From the NCBI RefSeq assembly GCF_018143015.1, contig NC_054741.1, positions 37,538,510 to 37,602,509 on the forward strand: DNA of 64,000 nt. Reading direction: 5' to 3'. A program made the position numbers and the translations under genes. Below are positions 1 to 12,600 of the stretch, piece after piece. Numbering within the stretch: the first letter of the stretch is position 1; every line of letters begins with the position of its first letter. The notes beneath the pieces were generated by a model. That model was not told the origin of the DNA. It did not search any database and worked only from the letters and a program-made list of their open reading frames with translations. This DNA comes from Lytechinus variegatus. Its lineage: Eukaryota > Echinodermata > Echinoidea > Temnopleuroida > Toxopneustidae.

Positions 1-159
1 CAGGATTCACAGTGTCAGTCTGAGGAGCTGAGACTGAGAGTGAGACTCTAATTTTACTATTAGTATTACTAATGTCTTGTCTGATCTGAGCCTGAGTGAG
101 CTGAGGCTGAGCAATTTTGGCAAAGGCGTAGGCTACTACATCTTGCCTGTATTCCTTAC

Positions 160-225
160 CTGTTGTATTACCACATTGTCAGGCACAAGAAGTTTCAGAA
201 GAATTTGTTCAAGTGCTGACGACAT
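160..225 (-). CDS. IPO4: Importin-4, first coding exon (partial gene)
   Basis: On the minus strand an ATG at 225 opens 22 codons reading MSSALEQILLKLLVPDNVVI then QQ, ending exactly at a CAG/GTAAGG donor (phase 0). I match this to the human importin-4 N-terminus (MESAGLEQLLRELLLPDTER, then IRRATEQL): the LEQ-LL--LL-PD pattern is shared and the next codons would enter ATEQL. Importin-4 is a HEAT-repeat karyopherin of the importin-beta family that carries histones H3/H4 and some ribosomal proteins through the nuclear pore. The remaining exons lie left of the window; 1-159 is the start of intron 1, rich in CTGAG repeats. The gene is head-to-head with HEATR3. The identification rests on one short exon; another beta-karyopherin is the main alternative. 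Confidence 0.7.
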
Positions 226-610
226 TTTTCCAGGCTAAGCTCCCTCCTTCCCTGACACAAACTCAAATGCCAATGCACTTCCTATATACGAGTACGGTGC
301 GAGCTTAGCTCCCAACCCTGTCTCCTGTCAATTCTCCACGTAAAGTGAATGAAAGTGTGCTGCTGTATGCATGCACGGGTGTGATGAGTAAGTTAGACTC
401 TTCAAAGAAAAAATGAGAAACCGGAACGTATTTGCACATGCACTGTGTGAGTGTAAACCAAGCGACAAATGATAAAACAACTGGTAACACATCTACGTCT
501 TAACAGTTCAAAGGTCATTATGTCCACATGGTTAATGTTATTTTGACACCGACGTATTTCCCTCAGACTTTGTAAGATTGTAACTTTGAGGAGGTTTCGA
601 CGCATCAAAT
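226..610. promoter_or_regulatory. Shared bidirectional promoter/5'UTR interval of IPO4 and HEATR3
   Basis: Only 385 bp separate the two divergent start codons, so both transcription starts and both 5'UTRs should lie here unless a leader is spliced from further away. I see no convincing TATA box at a suitable distance from either ATG. Housekeeping genes paired this way usually use TATA-less bidirectional promoters. The interval carries no repeat that I recognise. Promoter function is inferred from gene layout, not from a motif. Confidence 0.6.
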
Positions 611-3600
611 ATGGGAAAATCGAAGAATAAGAGATTCCGTTCAAAAAAGGCACAGCCGACTGGTTTGCAGAGTGTGAAGGAAATACAAGCAGAGGAAGAA
701 GAACTCGGCAGCGGCACGTCCACGACCTCCTCGGACACCGTACAGCTGAAGACAGTCGGAGTGTTGGAGAAGGTGCGCGGGGCCCCGCCCCGGTAGTTTT
801 TATGTGTGTCGAGTCGAGAGCAAGAGACGTGATTGCGGCCGGGCTGGCTGGGTGGGGTCGCGCTGCTCCCACCTGTCCCTGCCTTGACTCGAGTGTGATC
901 TAATGTAGATCACTGCAGTGTTCAATTAAGATTTAAAAATTGATTAAAATGCCAGTTTAAAAACCAAAAATCCTAATTGAGTATGCGCCGCGGGCGAGAC
1001 AAAAAAATGGGCCTTGGACTGGAGTTGGAGTTGGAGCGGCTTATTGTAATTTTGTGAAAAGGAATGGGCTTTGGATTCGGAATGAAAGATGTTTGTGAAA
1101 ACGGGGGATTTTGGAACGGGTCGCCTGCGTGTGATTGCGTATTCATCCCTATGGAACGGGCATACGTGCATGCGGCTAGCCCGGGCGCACTAGCGCGGAT
1201 GCAACGGTCGGACAGTGCTCTGCGGCACTCATTCAATGAACAAGTTTATAATATAACCTTGTTCTCAGTTATATCTCCATGTGTGACAAAATAAAGGTGG
1301 CAATGTTTGGCTTATTTTCTCTTTTTCTTTGGGGCAAATGCTTGATTTTTTTACACTGACAGTTTCCATTAGACCTGTTAATTCATACCGCTTGGCTCTT
1401 ATTTAAATTTGATTATTTATATCATTTTTTCTTAATTAAAAATAGAGATAAAAATATGAAAATTTTCTTGCAATATTACCTTCCACCAATAGAGGGCGTA
1501 CACAAAAATATGCCCAAAATTCATGTTTTTGAGCGCTCTGGTGAATACAAAAATTATTCCACATTACTAATGATAAATAAATAAAAACTATTTGGAAATT
1601 AGTAATTTTGGTCACAAAAGTGATATTTTAATGAATTTTTAAAGTGTGTGCTCTATACAGCATTGGCATACCATAGTCCTACCTGTAGATTCTCCACAGG
1701 CCAGATGGTAGCAGTGAACAAGTGCTCTGCGGCCGGTTTTCACCAAAATTGCGGCTCATTGTAGCAGATCAATGCAGCTGGAGCGTCGTAACGGAAAATA
1801 TGTGAAGCTTTTGAGCAGATTTCTTCTTTTTTCTCGATAAGAAAATGCTATGCTTTGGTAGTTTGGAGTGGCTTTCTTTGTTCTTTTTCTCAACAAGACA
1901 AAAATGCTATGCCTTGGAATGGAAATTTTAGTGTAAAAATGGGGGTCCCCTCTGCGGCACATACCCACTATGCATTATATACTGAGTGCCCCCCCCCCCC
2001 CCGGGGCCCTATATTGGTTGAAAGTAAAATTTTAAGAAAATTCTCATTTTTCAATCTCTTTTTTTCTAATTCAGAAAAAATACTTGAATAAAAGACTTAT
2101 TTACCTAAGAACGGGGGGGGGGGGGGGGGGGTCCACGTCCATTGATGAGTGGATACCATGCGCGACAATAGGGTCTCGAATCTACATTATTTTTAGCACT
2201 CTCAATCCCCTTAACCCTAATTCTCCCGGGGGGGGGGGGGCCAAAATGGCCCCCCCCTCAACAATTTTCGCGATATATCTGCTGCGCGAAATTTTTTCAC
2301 CTCGCAGCTCACTGACTTTTTACATTCAAGTCTCGCGCAAATTTTGAGACCAAATTTGTGACGCCCGGATACGCGGTTACGACATTACGCAACATTATGC
2401 AAGTGCATGTCAGACCCAAAATTGCTCATAAACGTGATTTCATGTACAAATCCAATGCAAATTGCGTATTTAGCCAAAATTCATAAATGTTTCATTATTT
2501 CTACTTTTACTGATTAAACTTAATTAATTTTGCCTTGTTTACGATCAGAATTATGTCTGGAACAATTTCCATTGAAAAAACAATAAAAAACAAAGTAAAA
2601 AACAAAGAAATACATAAGAAATTCATAAAACAATAAAATAAGAAATTTATTTCCAAACCAAAGTTTTTTTGAATTATGATTGTTAAGAATGCTACAAAGA
2701 AAATTTTTACCAAAAATTAGCATTCTAGGAGCTATATTTAGTGAATTAGAGCAAAAAGTATGATTTATGCATAAATTAGCATCATTAATTCATATAAAAT
2801 AAAATCTCATTATTTTGGAAAATTTTACCATACAGCCTTGTAGATTACATCGCACACTACCAGCGTGCAAATTTTTGCGTCGCTCGCGCGATCGGCGGCC
2901 GAGATCTTAAGGGGGGGCCATAATGGCCCCCCCCCCCCGGGAATGACAAGAATAAAAATACCCCGGGAGATTTAGGGTTAATTTTGGTTTATGTCCTGCA
3001 CCTGTGCAGGGAGAAGTAGAAAATAAAATTTATCAAGACATGATTTGTCTCATTTTATGAGAGTATCCTTCTTTTTGGGGGACAATCTCAATTATTAGAC
3101 CAGCACATCTATGTTTATCAGTCTAAAAAACAAAAGTCATATATGCCAGATCTTTTGATCAATTGTGAACATGATGAATGTCATGTTGGTCATTAGTAGT
3201 CTGCTGAAATATGTCTGGAAGATGTTTTTTTTGTTTGTTTCCTCCTTTAGTCCAGGCCAGCAGATTGAAAAAAAATCGAAGGAAAAAAACAATGCAGAAA
3301 AATGGTAGTTCTAAAAATGGGTATAAAATGCAACAATCTGATAAACATACTCTTGGGATGCACTTGACAACTTTTTCCGTCTTCATTTTCAGCTTCAAAG
3401 TAGCTCTGCTGAGGAGAGAGAATGTGCCTGCACATCTCTGGCAAACTTGGTCCAGGATCCCCAAGCACTGCAGACCTTGGTCCAACAGAAAGCAGTGCGT
3501 AGTCTTGGTCCTCTTCTTGTAGACCCATCATCAGGTATCCGAGAAGCTGCAGCTGGAGCTTTGAGGTAAATTTCTTTCTATCTTTCTGTCTCTTTCTTCT

Positions 3601-6600
3601 CCCAGTCTGTCTCTCTTGCTCTCTCTCTTTTAGAAAAAAAGAAGAAGTAATTTTTACTTGTATTTAGGATGTGTGTGCAGATGGTCCTAATTTCCAAGGC
3701 TTATTTCAAAGTTAAGGGTTAAAAAACTAGTGATTTAAATTAAAATGCAATTGCAAAGCACTCGAGGGTCAATTTTCTTACTAAATCTACCAAAGTACTT
3801 TCTGAACGCAGAAATGAACTTTGTGGGCACACTACACACGCAGCATTAACGTGATGCGGACGTAGCACGCACGTGACAATTTCACATCTTTCGAGAAATT
3901 CAAACAAAGTTGGCACCACGTCCCAGGGTTTCTTCTGAACTTCAAGAACGTAGCGGGAACTTCGTCTGGTGTAAAGGGGGTATTAGGGATTGATAAATAT
4001 GAAGAATTTACACATTTTGTAAATTTCTGAAGAATTTTGAAATTCAAATTAGAAAATTTACCAATTTTGTAAATTCACAAGTGATTGTTTTAATGTGAAT
4101 CATGAAATATTATTTTATTTGCTCTATATTGTTCAGGAATCTGACTGTAGCAGGTGGACATGATATCTGTGACCATATGGTAGATGAAGACATCATGACC
4201 CCTCTAGTTGCATTCCTACTTCAAGTAAGTATCCATGAGTTGAGTTAATGTGTTTAGTTTATGTATTATTATATTTCACTTATTTTCATTTCTTTCATTA
4301 TTATTTTCATTTTATTGATTGATTGATTGATTCATTCATTCATTACATGAAGTTCATTTCATTTGTTGTTGTTGTTGATACTTTGTTGGCAGGGTCAGGT
4401 CAAATTTTTTAGTCAGTTTTCAAGCTATGGAGTATCATGAAAGGTTAATGAATTTTCAACTAAGACATTGACTTAGTTGGAATGTGATAAGAGTAGTCTC
4501 TTGGTCTTTCTGTCATAACAGTTAAATGAGGATGTAATATTGTTGAAGAATCTACTTATTTGCCATTTCAGGGTTATTGATGAGAATTTCCCTTGTACAG
4601 TTAACTTGATAGCAAAGTGTACAACATCAGATGATGAACATTGAATCTGTTATAATCCCATAAAATGATCAACCTTTTTGTAGACCTGTCCAATCCCCAT
4701 TTTTGTCCAATTTTACTTCACTCCACAAACTGTTAATGCCATGATAATTTTAGAGCAGTACCCAGGACAAATTTCCAATTGAATTCCCATTGAATATCCA
4801 AATTGAATACCAATTGGTTTCAATTGTGAGTACATGGAAAGTGAAACAATGGGCATTTGCAGGGTCCCAGTATAATTCTATTAGGGACCAATTTAAGACC
4901 CATTGAAGAAACATTGGACCCATTGAACCCATTATACATCAATAGTCAGAGATGTCAGTCTTTAGGCTATTGCCTGATTTCAGGCTCTGACAAGTTATCA
5001 TTTCAGGCTTTTTTATTATTTTGTACGGAACATATGGGCTTTTAACATGTTCTGGCTTTTCAGGCCCAGTGAGTAAAACTGACTGGCATCCCTGAATATG
5101 GTCTTCAATTGGCCCCCCATTGAATTCTAATGGGGCCACTTTGCCCAATTAGGACCAATTGACCCTACAATAGGATCAACTGGTATCTAATTTGGACCTA
5201 TTGAAACCCATATACAAATTGAATCCAAATTAAAATTAATCGAAACCAATTGAAAATCCAATGGGTATTGGTCTTTGATCGGTCCCCATATTGAAGTCTA
5301 ATGGGGCCAGTTGGCTGAATTGAGACCAATTGACCATACAATAGGACCTCACTTGGTATCCAATTTGGACTCATTGGACCTATTGAAACCCATTGATAGC
5401 AATTGAATCCAAATTGAAACCAATTGAAAATTCAATGGTTATTGGTCTTTGATCGGTCCCCATATTGAATTCTAATGGGGCCAGTTGGCCGAATTGAGAC
5501 CAATTGACCCTACAATAGGACCTCACTTGGTATCCAATTTGGACCCATTGGACCTATTGAAACCCATTGATAACAATTGAATCCAAATTGAAACCAATTG
5601 AAAATTCAATGGTTATTGGTCTTTGATCGGTCCCCATATTGAATTCTAATGGGGCCAGTTGGCCGAATTGAGACCAATTGACCATACAATAGGACCTCAA
5701 TTGGTATCCAATTTGGACCCATTGGACCTATTGAAAACCATTGATAATAATTGAATCCAAATTGAAACCAATTGAAAATTTAATGGGTTTCAATCAGAAT
5801 TTTGTCCTGTCACAGCTTATAATATAAACTAGAACTAAGATCTTCATATGCAATGTCATTCTTTTTGCCAATGAATTATGTTAAGTATTCAGATGGAATT
5901 CCACAGACCTCTACAAAGCATAAAGAGAATAAGATGCCTCAGCATGACTCAAGTTTGGAAGCATTAGTGCAAGCTGTACATCTTGTCTGGAATTTATGGT
6001 AAGAATTTTAGATTTCATTGTGGACTGTATATATGATGGTGGTGGTAAGAATGATGATGATACTGATGATGAAGGAGGTGGTGATGTTGATGATGATCAT
6101 AGTGATGATGGTGCTGATGATTATGATGATTATGATCATGATGATCACAATAATCATAATAATGAAGATAATGATGGAGATGGTGAAAATAATGGAGGAA
6201 GTGGTGGGGTGGTGGTGGTGGTGGTGATGATGAAGATGATGATGATGATGAATATGATGATGATGATGAAGGTGGTGGTGATGGTGATGACAGAGGGTAA
6301 TGATACAGGGTGATGGTTGGGATGACAATGGTGATGATGATATGACAGAGGTCAAACGATTCCTCTACTAATCTCCCTCCCCCACCCCCTCTATCCTTGT
6401 TTCCATTTGTCTCCCTTTTTTTCATTTCTTTTGTTAAAAATAAAATAAAATAAAGGCTTGAAAAAATGAAATGAAATAAGATTTCATTCCAGTTATGAGT
6501 TGTGAAGTTTCTTTTGAAAGTTCATGGTTGTGATTTGAACTTTCCTCTTTTCTTAGTGAGAGTAACAGTACAGCAGTAGCCATAGCTAATCAACAAGGTT

Positions 6601-9600
6601 TAGTCACAGTCTTCCTCCACTGTCTTCAAGCCCACCAAACTATGGTGGATCTAGCCATCTGTGCAGGTACGTCTATTTCACACCCTTTCATAAAACTAAA
6701 GAGATACCAAACATTCCCTTTTTTTCCCAGCATATTTTTTCTCTTGGTTTGCTCTGAACAAGGTAATATTTTTTTATGTTTTGTTATAATTCCTTAAAAT
6801 TTCTGATCAAGGAGTATAAATATTTAGTATTAATTATAAATGAAATAGTGAGTGTGTGACCTGATACCTGGATGTTATATCGCTATTTTGTAAATCTAAG
6901 AAGAAACATTAAAATGCCTGAACATTTTTGCAACAGATTCCTATGAATGTGATTTTAAAAGGATTTTCTGTTTCATTTAAATCAAGTTTATCTGGAATGA
7001 ATGAATGCATGAATGAATGCATGCATGCATGAATAAATATATAAATGACTTACTAAATGAATGTTTTGATTAATTGAAAGAATAAATGACTGACTGTGTG
7101 ATTGACTGAATGAATAGTATGATTAATTATATGATTAAGTACTGAATGAAAGAAATAAATGAATAAATGGATGACTGACTGACTAAATGAATGAATAAAT
7201 GACAGTTCGGTTTACTGAATAAATTATGTATGAGTAAATCATTCATTAGTTTGTGAATAAATGACAATTGACTGACTGAATGAATATGATTAATTGTTGA
7301 ATAAATGAATGAACCATGCAAAGTTGAAACAAATGTATGAATACGGAATGAATGACTACCTGTAGTTAATTGAATTCTTGAAATTCATAGTTAATTCCTT
7401 TAATACCTTGAAATTGTGTCATTCCCAGTAGCCATGTACCTAATCCAAGGTCATTTTGTGCCCAGGTATATACGTACATGTAGGTAGTTCCCAATTACTG
7501 AGTAGAAAAATAACATGATAGACCCAAAGAGTAGAGGGAGCTATTTCTGCTTGAAAAATATGACAGATGAACCTCTCACAAGAAAGACATGTTCTCAGTG
7601 AAATAGTGCATCGATTGTAAATATATGTGCACTGTCCAATAATTTTGTACAGTCAGCTATATTCACTCCTTTAATTTCCAAGAATTCCATTCAAAAAGTC
7701 TTTCCATTAACAGACCCAAGAAGTACTTGTAATTTGAATGAACAGAAGGCTGTTTTGTAGAAATACAATACAAAGAGAAAAAAAAGCAGGAGAAATAGCT
7801 ATTTAATTTCACCTGATATAAAAAGAAGAAGACCGATTTATACAAGCTGCATTAAACATTTATGTACACAATATATGATACACCTACATGCCAGAGCTGG
7901 CCGCATGTGCAGACAGTGTGCAATTTAGCTACCAAACATATGAGCATTCAATTTAATTTGCAGAGCCTTTATGAAAATCTTCTTTACTCACCACGTCTTG
8001 AAAGTATTCTTGGTTGTTTTTATAAATCCTTTTAAGAGAGGCAGTGAATAATTGAAATAAGGACTCTGCAAGCCTTCCCTTTTTCTAATTTTCATAGCTT
8101 TCCTAAATATTCGGTTATTTTCGCACATGCGCTCAACCTAGTCTTAATTCTTCAGACCTTGGTCGCTATACAAGGCCTCTGTCTTTAACAATAAATGTAT
8201 AATTTGCAATAGAGTTATGAGAAAACTGCATTTATACTGATTTTCCTACTTTCTTATATTTCAGATGTTGTATGAAATATTTCTTTTAAACAAAAATCTG
8301 TAATCATCAAATAGATTGACCTAATTTCAAATGTAGGCAAGGGTCTGATTCTGTAAACTAGCCACAGATAAATTAATAGTTGAACATTCAGATACTTGCA
8401 TAGTGAAATCTTGGTTCAAGCTCTGTTCTCCATTCATATACTGTAGTTTGCGACAAGTCCGGACATGTTTGGGATATGACCTTTGTGTTGTACAACGCTC
8501 ACCCATTGAGAGAACGTTTGATTAATCGTTAAGTGATTAGGTTGTAATAGTGAACGCACATGGACAGTCAGATTGAAGCAGTGCTTGTCATTGGTGATTT
8601 GTGTGAATGTCCAAGCAATTCTGTTTGTTGGGTGAGGTCATATTTTGAGGATTGATTTTATACAACCAGCAGTGCGCAGTTGATAATGTGAGTGAGAAGA
8701 CTTCATTTGAACTTTCATAAATGTAGACCTAGCACTGCAGTATTAGTTAATTGGATTTAATTCTAGCTGTGTGAAGTACACATATAAGGGAGAAGCGTAC
8801 TAAGTTTTATTTGAACATTCATATTTGTCTAAGAGTGGTCAGTTTGTTTGAGATAGAATCTTGCATAGTTTATATTCAAAAGTGTTACTAGATTTTATAA
8901 ATTGATGTAAATGGGACCATGGGATATTTTCATTTAAGCAGTATTTTATGTACAGTAGTGGTAGTTGACCTTAAAAAGGTCTTAATTGACCTTTCTTGCA
9001 CTAATTGAAATTTTAATGAAAAAATTGAATGCAAGTGAGAATGATCTTTCAAAGCTTGATTACATAAATCCATTAGATCTAGCGTAGCATTTTATTTTTT
9101 ATCTTTATTTCGGTCTAAAAGCATGAATAGTGTTATTATTAGATGCTGTAGTCACTTCTTTTGTTCACTTGTGCGTATGAAAATAGAGAAATTTAGTTGA
9201 GACTGGAAATTTGTATCACTTTCACTTATTTGTATTTTTTTTCATGTGTCTAGCAATTTACATAAGAAAATAATGCTGCATGCTAAATGAATTAATGCAA
9301 ATTCTAGTCATCAAAGATTAGCACTGGTAATTTGCATCAAATGTCACTTTGGCAGAGATGTGTATTTACAGATAATGTTTGGTTGCTGAACTTTTGGCTT
9401 TTTTCTTCTATGAAAGTTTATTTCAAATATGAAACATACAATGTGAAATGTATTCCGAACTTTGCGATTCCCCCGGGGGGGGGGGGGCACTCAGTATACA
9501 ATGCATAGTGGGTATGTGTCGCGGAGGGAACCCCCATTTTTACACTCAAATTTCTGTTCCAAGGCATAGCATTTTTGTCTTATTGAGAAAGAGCACTAAA

Positions 9601-12600
9601 AAAGCCGCTCCAAGGCATACCATTTTCTTCTTATCGAGAAAAAAATAAGACAGAAATCCACTCCAAAGCTTCGCATATTTTTCGTTCCGCCGTTCCGGTC
9701 GCATTGATTTGCTGCAGTGAGCTGCAATTTTGGTGAAAAGCGGCCGCAGAGCGCTATCCGACCATCGCCCTCTGCGCGAGCGCACCCGGCAGCCCGTTTC
9801 ATGGGGATGCATACGGACTCGGCGATCCGTTCCAAGGACCCCCGTTTTCACAAACATTTGTAGTTCCGAAGCCTGTTCCGAGGACCATCCTTTTTACAAT
9901 AAGCCCGCTCCAAGGCCCCCGTTTTTCGTCTCGCCCGCGGCACACCCCTACCACTTTTTGGGTCGAGTGCCCCCCCCCCCCCGGGGCGATTCCTTCTTAT
10001 AATCAGATCATTCACTGGTTCCTTAATTTCAACAATCTGCAAATGTGTCAAAATCCACGTGCAGATTGTGAAATATTCTGTGAATTTTCTTGCATATTGT
10101 TTACCTTTTAATTACCTGATTGTCATTGTATTGAATTGGTTTAATTCTGATTGCTTACTGCTCAAAAATGTTAATTTATATATCGTATTCAGAATTTTAT
10201 TTCCTTTGTCTATTATACAGCACAATGTCTCCACACCTTCACAGAGGACAACCTATTGGCTGCACAAGAACTCTGCAAGCCAGATCGGCTAGCCGTGTTA
10301 GAGAGTGCACTCATGTGTGAGAACTCCTCTATGAAGTTGACGCAACTTCAGACTCTGACTGCTGGTAAGAGTCATTAAAATTTGATGAGAAAAATCAAAT
10401 GGAAAATATTATTTTATTTGAAAAGTTATTGGAAATTTAACATATAGTTATATTGATTTTTGTCTGGCCTGCATAGCACAGCGAGATTATAGGCGCTATT
10501 TTTCCGACAGCGGTGTTTTCAACATTGAAGCCTTATCCTATGGTTAAGTCCATTTTACTTTTAAAGTTAATGGATCTAGGTCATGAAACTTGGACATGAA
10601 AGTAATCAAGTATCAGTGAATATCTTGCCTGAGTTTCAGGTCAAAGGTCATAACAAAAAAACTTTGGTCATATTGGGGGTATTTGGTGAATTGCCATCAT
10701 AACTTTGAAATTTTATGGATATAGGTTATGAAATGTGGACGTAGGGGTAACAATTATCACTGATTGTCTTGCACAAGCCATAGGTCACATGATCAAGGTT
10801 ATATGTCATTTAGGGTCAATGAACATAGTATTTCATTATTATGAATGCTGGTTTTTGGTGAATAATTGTTCCATAGTCATTTTCAAAGTTAGCACTGCTA
10901 TATTGAATATCGTAATGCGGGCAAGACTGCCAGAGGTGCTCTACTTCTTATTACAATATAAACATTTACCTTAATCATCCAAAAAGTGATGATTGAATAA
11001 CAAAAGTTTATATACACAATTTTTATTGAAAAAAAAAGAAATTATAAGTTGCAATAATGGTGAAATATTAATGTGTGAAAGTCCTCAAATATATAAGATA
11101 GCACAATAAACTTAGATTTGAATCATCAGATCCATAGTTTGAAAATTACACTGGTTTTTAACTGTGCCTAGGAGAATAATAAATGCTTTTTTCCCGAAAT
11201 TTCTGTTCGGCAGGACATAGATCACTTAAATTGGTCATTGATAGAATGATTTAATTATTATTTTTTGAAGGAATCTTGTTCAATATCAGGGGTTGTTTGC
11301 CGGCCACCAGTAGAGGGCAGAGTTTCCAAGCCCTCGTGAAGGTGCTTGCTACAACACTTCAGCCTGATAACTGTGCGGCAATCTCATCCCTAGTCCCTGG
11401 CATTCAAACAAATGGAAATGTAAGTATTTGTTCCCCCTTTCTCCCCCCCCCCCCACCAGAAAAGGTTCAATGCATTTGCTCCGGCAACAATTGCTCTGCT
11501 ATAAGTTCCACACAATAATCAAATGAATTACTTCAACCCTGAATTTTACAGTGTATTCTACCCTAAACCTATTATAAAACACTATTGCAACCTTAACTCT
11601 ATATCTTAAATAAAATTAAACCTGGAGCAATTGCTGCAGGAGCAAATAATGTTGTGTCATCCAGTAAAGAGAGCTATATTTGGCCATTTTGAGATTTTGA
11701 TCTATGCTACTTCTCGACCACAAGTCAATAGTTTTGCTCTGGTGGAAAATAAGTATTCAAAATCACTTAAAAAGTGAAGGTTGTCTCTTTGTCAACCTGT
11801 ATACAAGTTCTACATGTTATAAAAGTGTAACAGAGAGATTGATGCTCATTTCATTTCAGGTTCAGAATGGAGAAGTTGAGAAAGGAAAAGAAGAAGAAGA
11901 CGACGCAGCAACAAGTAAAACGGTAAGAATTATTTCATTTTAGATAAGAAATTGTTTTCAGATGGTCAAGCGTCTGTCATGAAAATTTGGATTTAAATTT
12001 TGTGAATAAATTACACGATTGAATATTCTCAATGAAGAGGTGAAAGATTGTGCTGAGAGCGAGAAGATACCAATTCAAAGCATATTTGGGACAATTCATG
12101 ATATTGCTATTAACAATTTAGTACATTCAAGCTTTAGGATTGCAAGAAAAAAATGAGAATGGCAGATTTAGATGTAGATGCAGACTAGGCTTGGGCATAT
12201 GGGCTGAGTACTTGATTCTACCTGATTCTGATCACCAGAGTCGAGAAGTCGACCCTAATTGTTTCATGGCATTAATCGATGGATTCACTGTAAGGTAGTT
12301 GGAATATGTAGTGTACACATTGGCCCGTATTCTGAAGTTGGGTTTAACTTAAACTCAGGTTAAAAGTTGTGGTTTAAGTATGGGAAGCCAAAAGTATCAA
12401 AATTTTTATTAAGTTGTATGTTTCTTATGTTTACTGTGCTCTTTCCTGATTAATCGATGGTGAAGACAATCATCTACTTATACTTCCTACATAATTATGA
12501 ATGATTTGAGAGCCAAATGAGCTGAAAGTATGATATCTCTACTGTTACCGATTATGTTACAATTGGCTGTCCATACTTAAACCACAACTTTAAACCTGAG

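Larger units (their letters stand above)
773..3392 (+). other. HEATR3 intron 1, packed with nested DNA elements
   Basis: The donor follows GAGAAG (GTGCGC) and the acceptor is TTTTCAG. From left to right the intron holds a GC-rich foldback element (about 975-2003) interrupted by a hAT MITE (1226-1724), a poly-G run (about 2113-2131) and a piggyBac-like element (2215-2977). The stretch 2982-3392 shows nothing recognisable. Open frames inside this intron are fortuitous. Confidence 0.85.

Noticed and set aside
2084-2347. 87-codon frame with Gly and Pro runs
   Set aside because: It crosses poly-G runs and the terminus of a piggyBac-like element; no coding logic.
5887-5906. Use of the first AG (5893) as HEATR3 exon 4 acceptor
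   Set aside because: It would add 13 bases and break frame into a stop; the AG at 5905-5906 keeps phase and the conserved [12 protein letters not shown] segment.
6008-6425. Long open frames on both strands rich in Asp, His or Met
   Set aside because: They are translations of a (GAT/GGT)n microsatellite inside HEATR3 intron 4; all frames are open because the repeat is trinucleotide.
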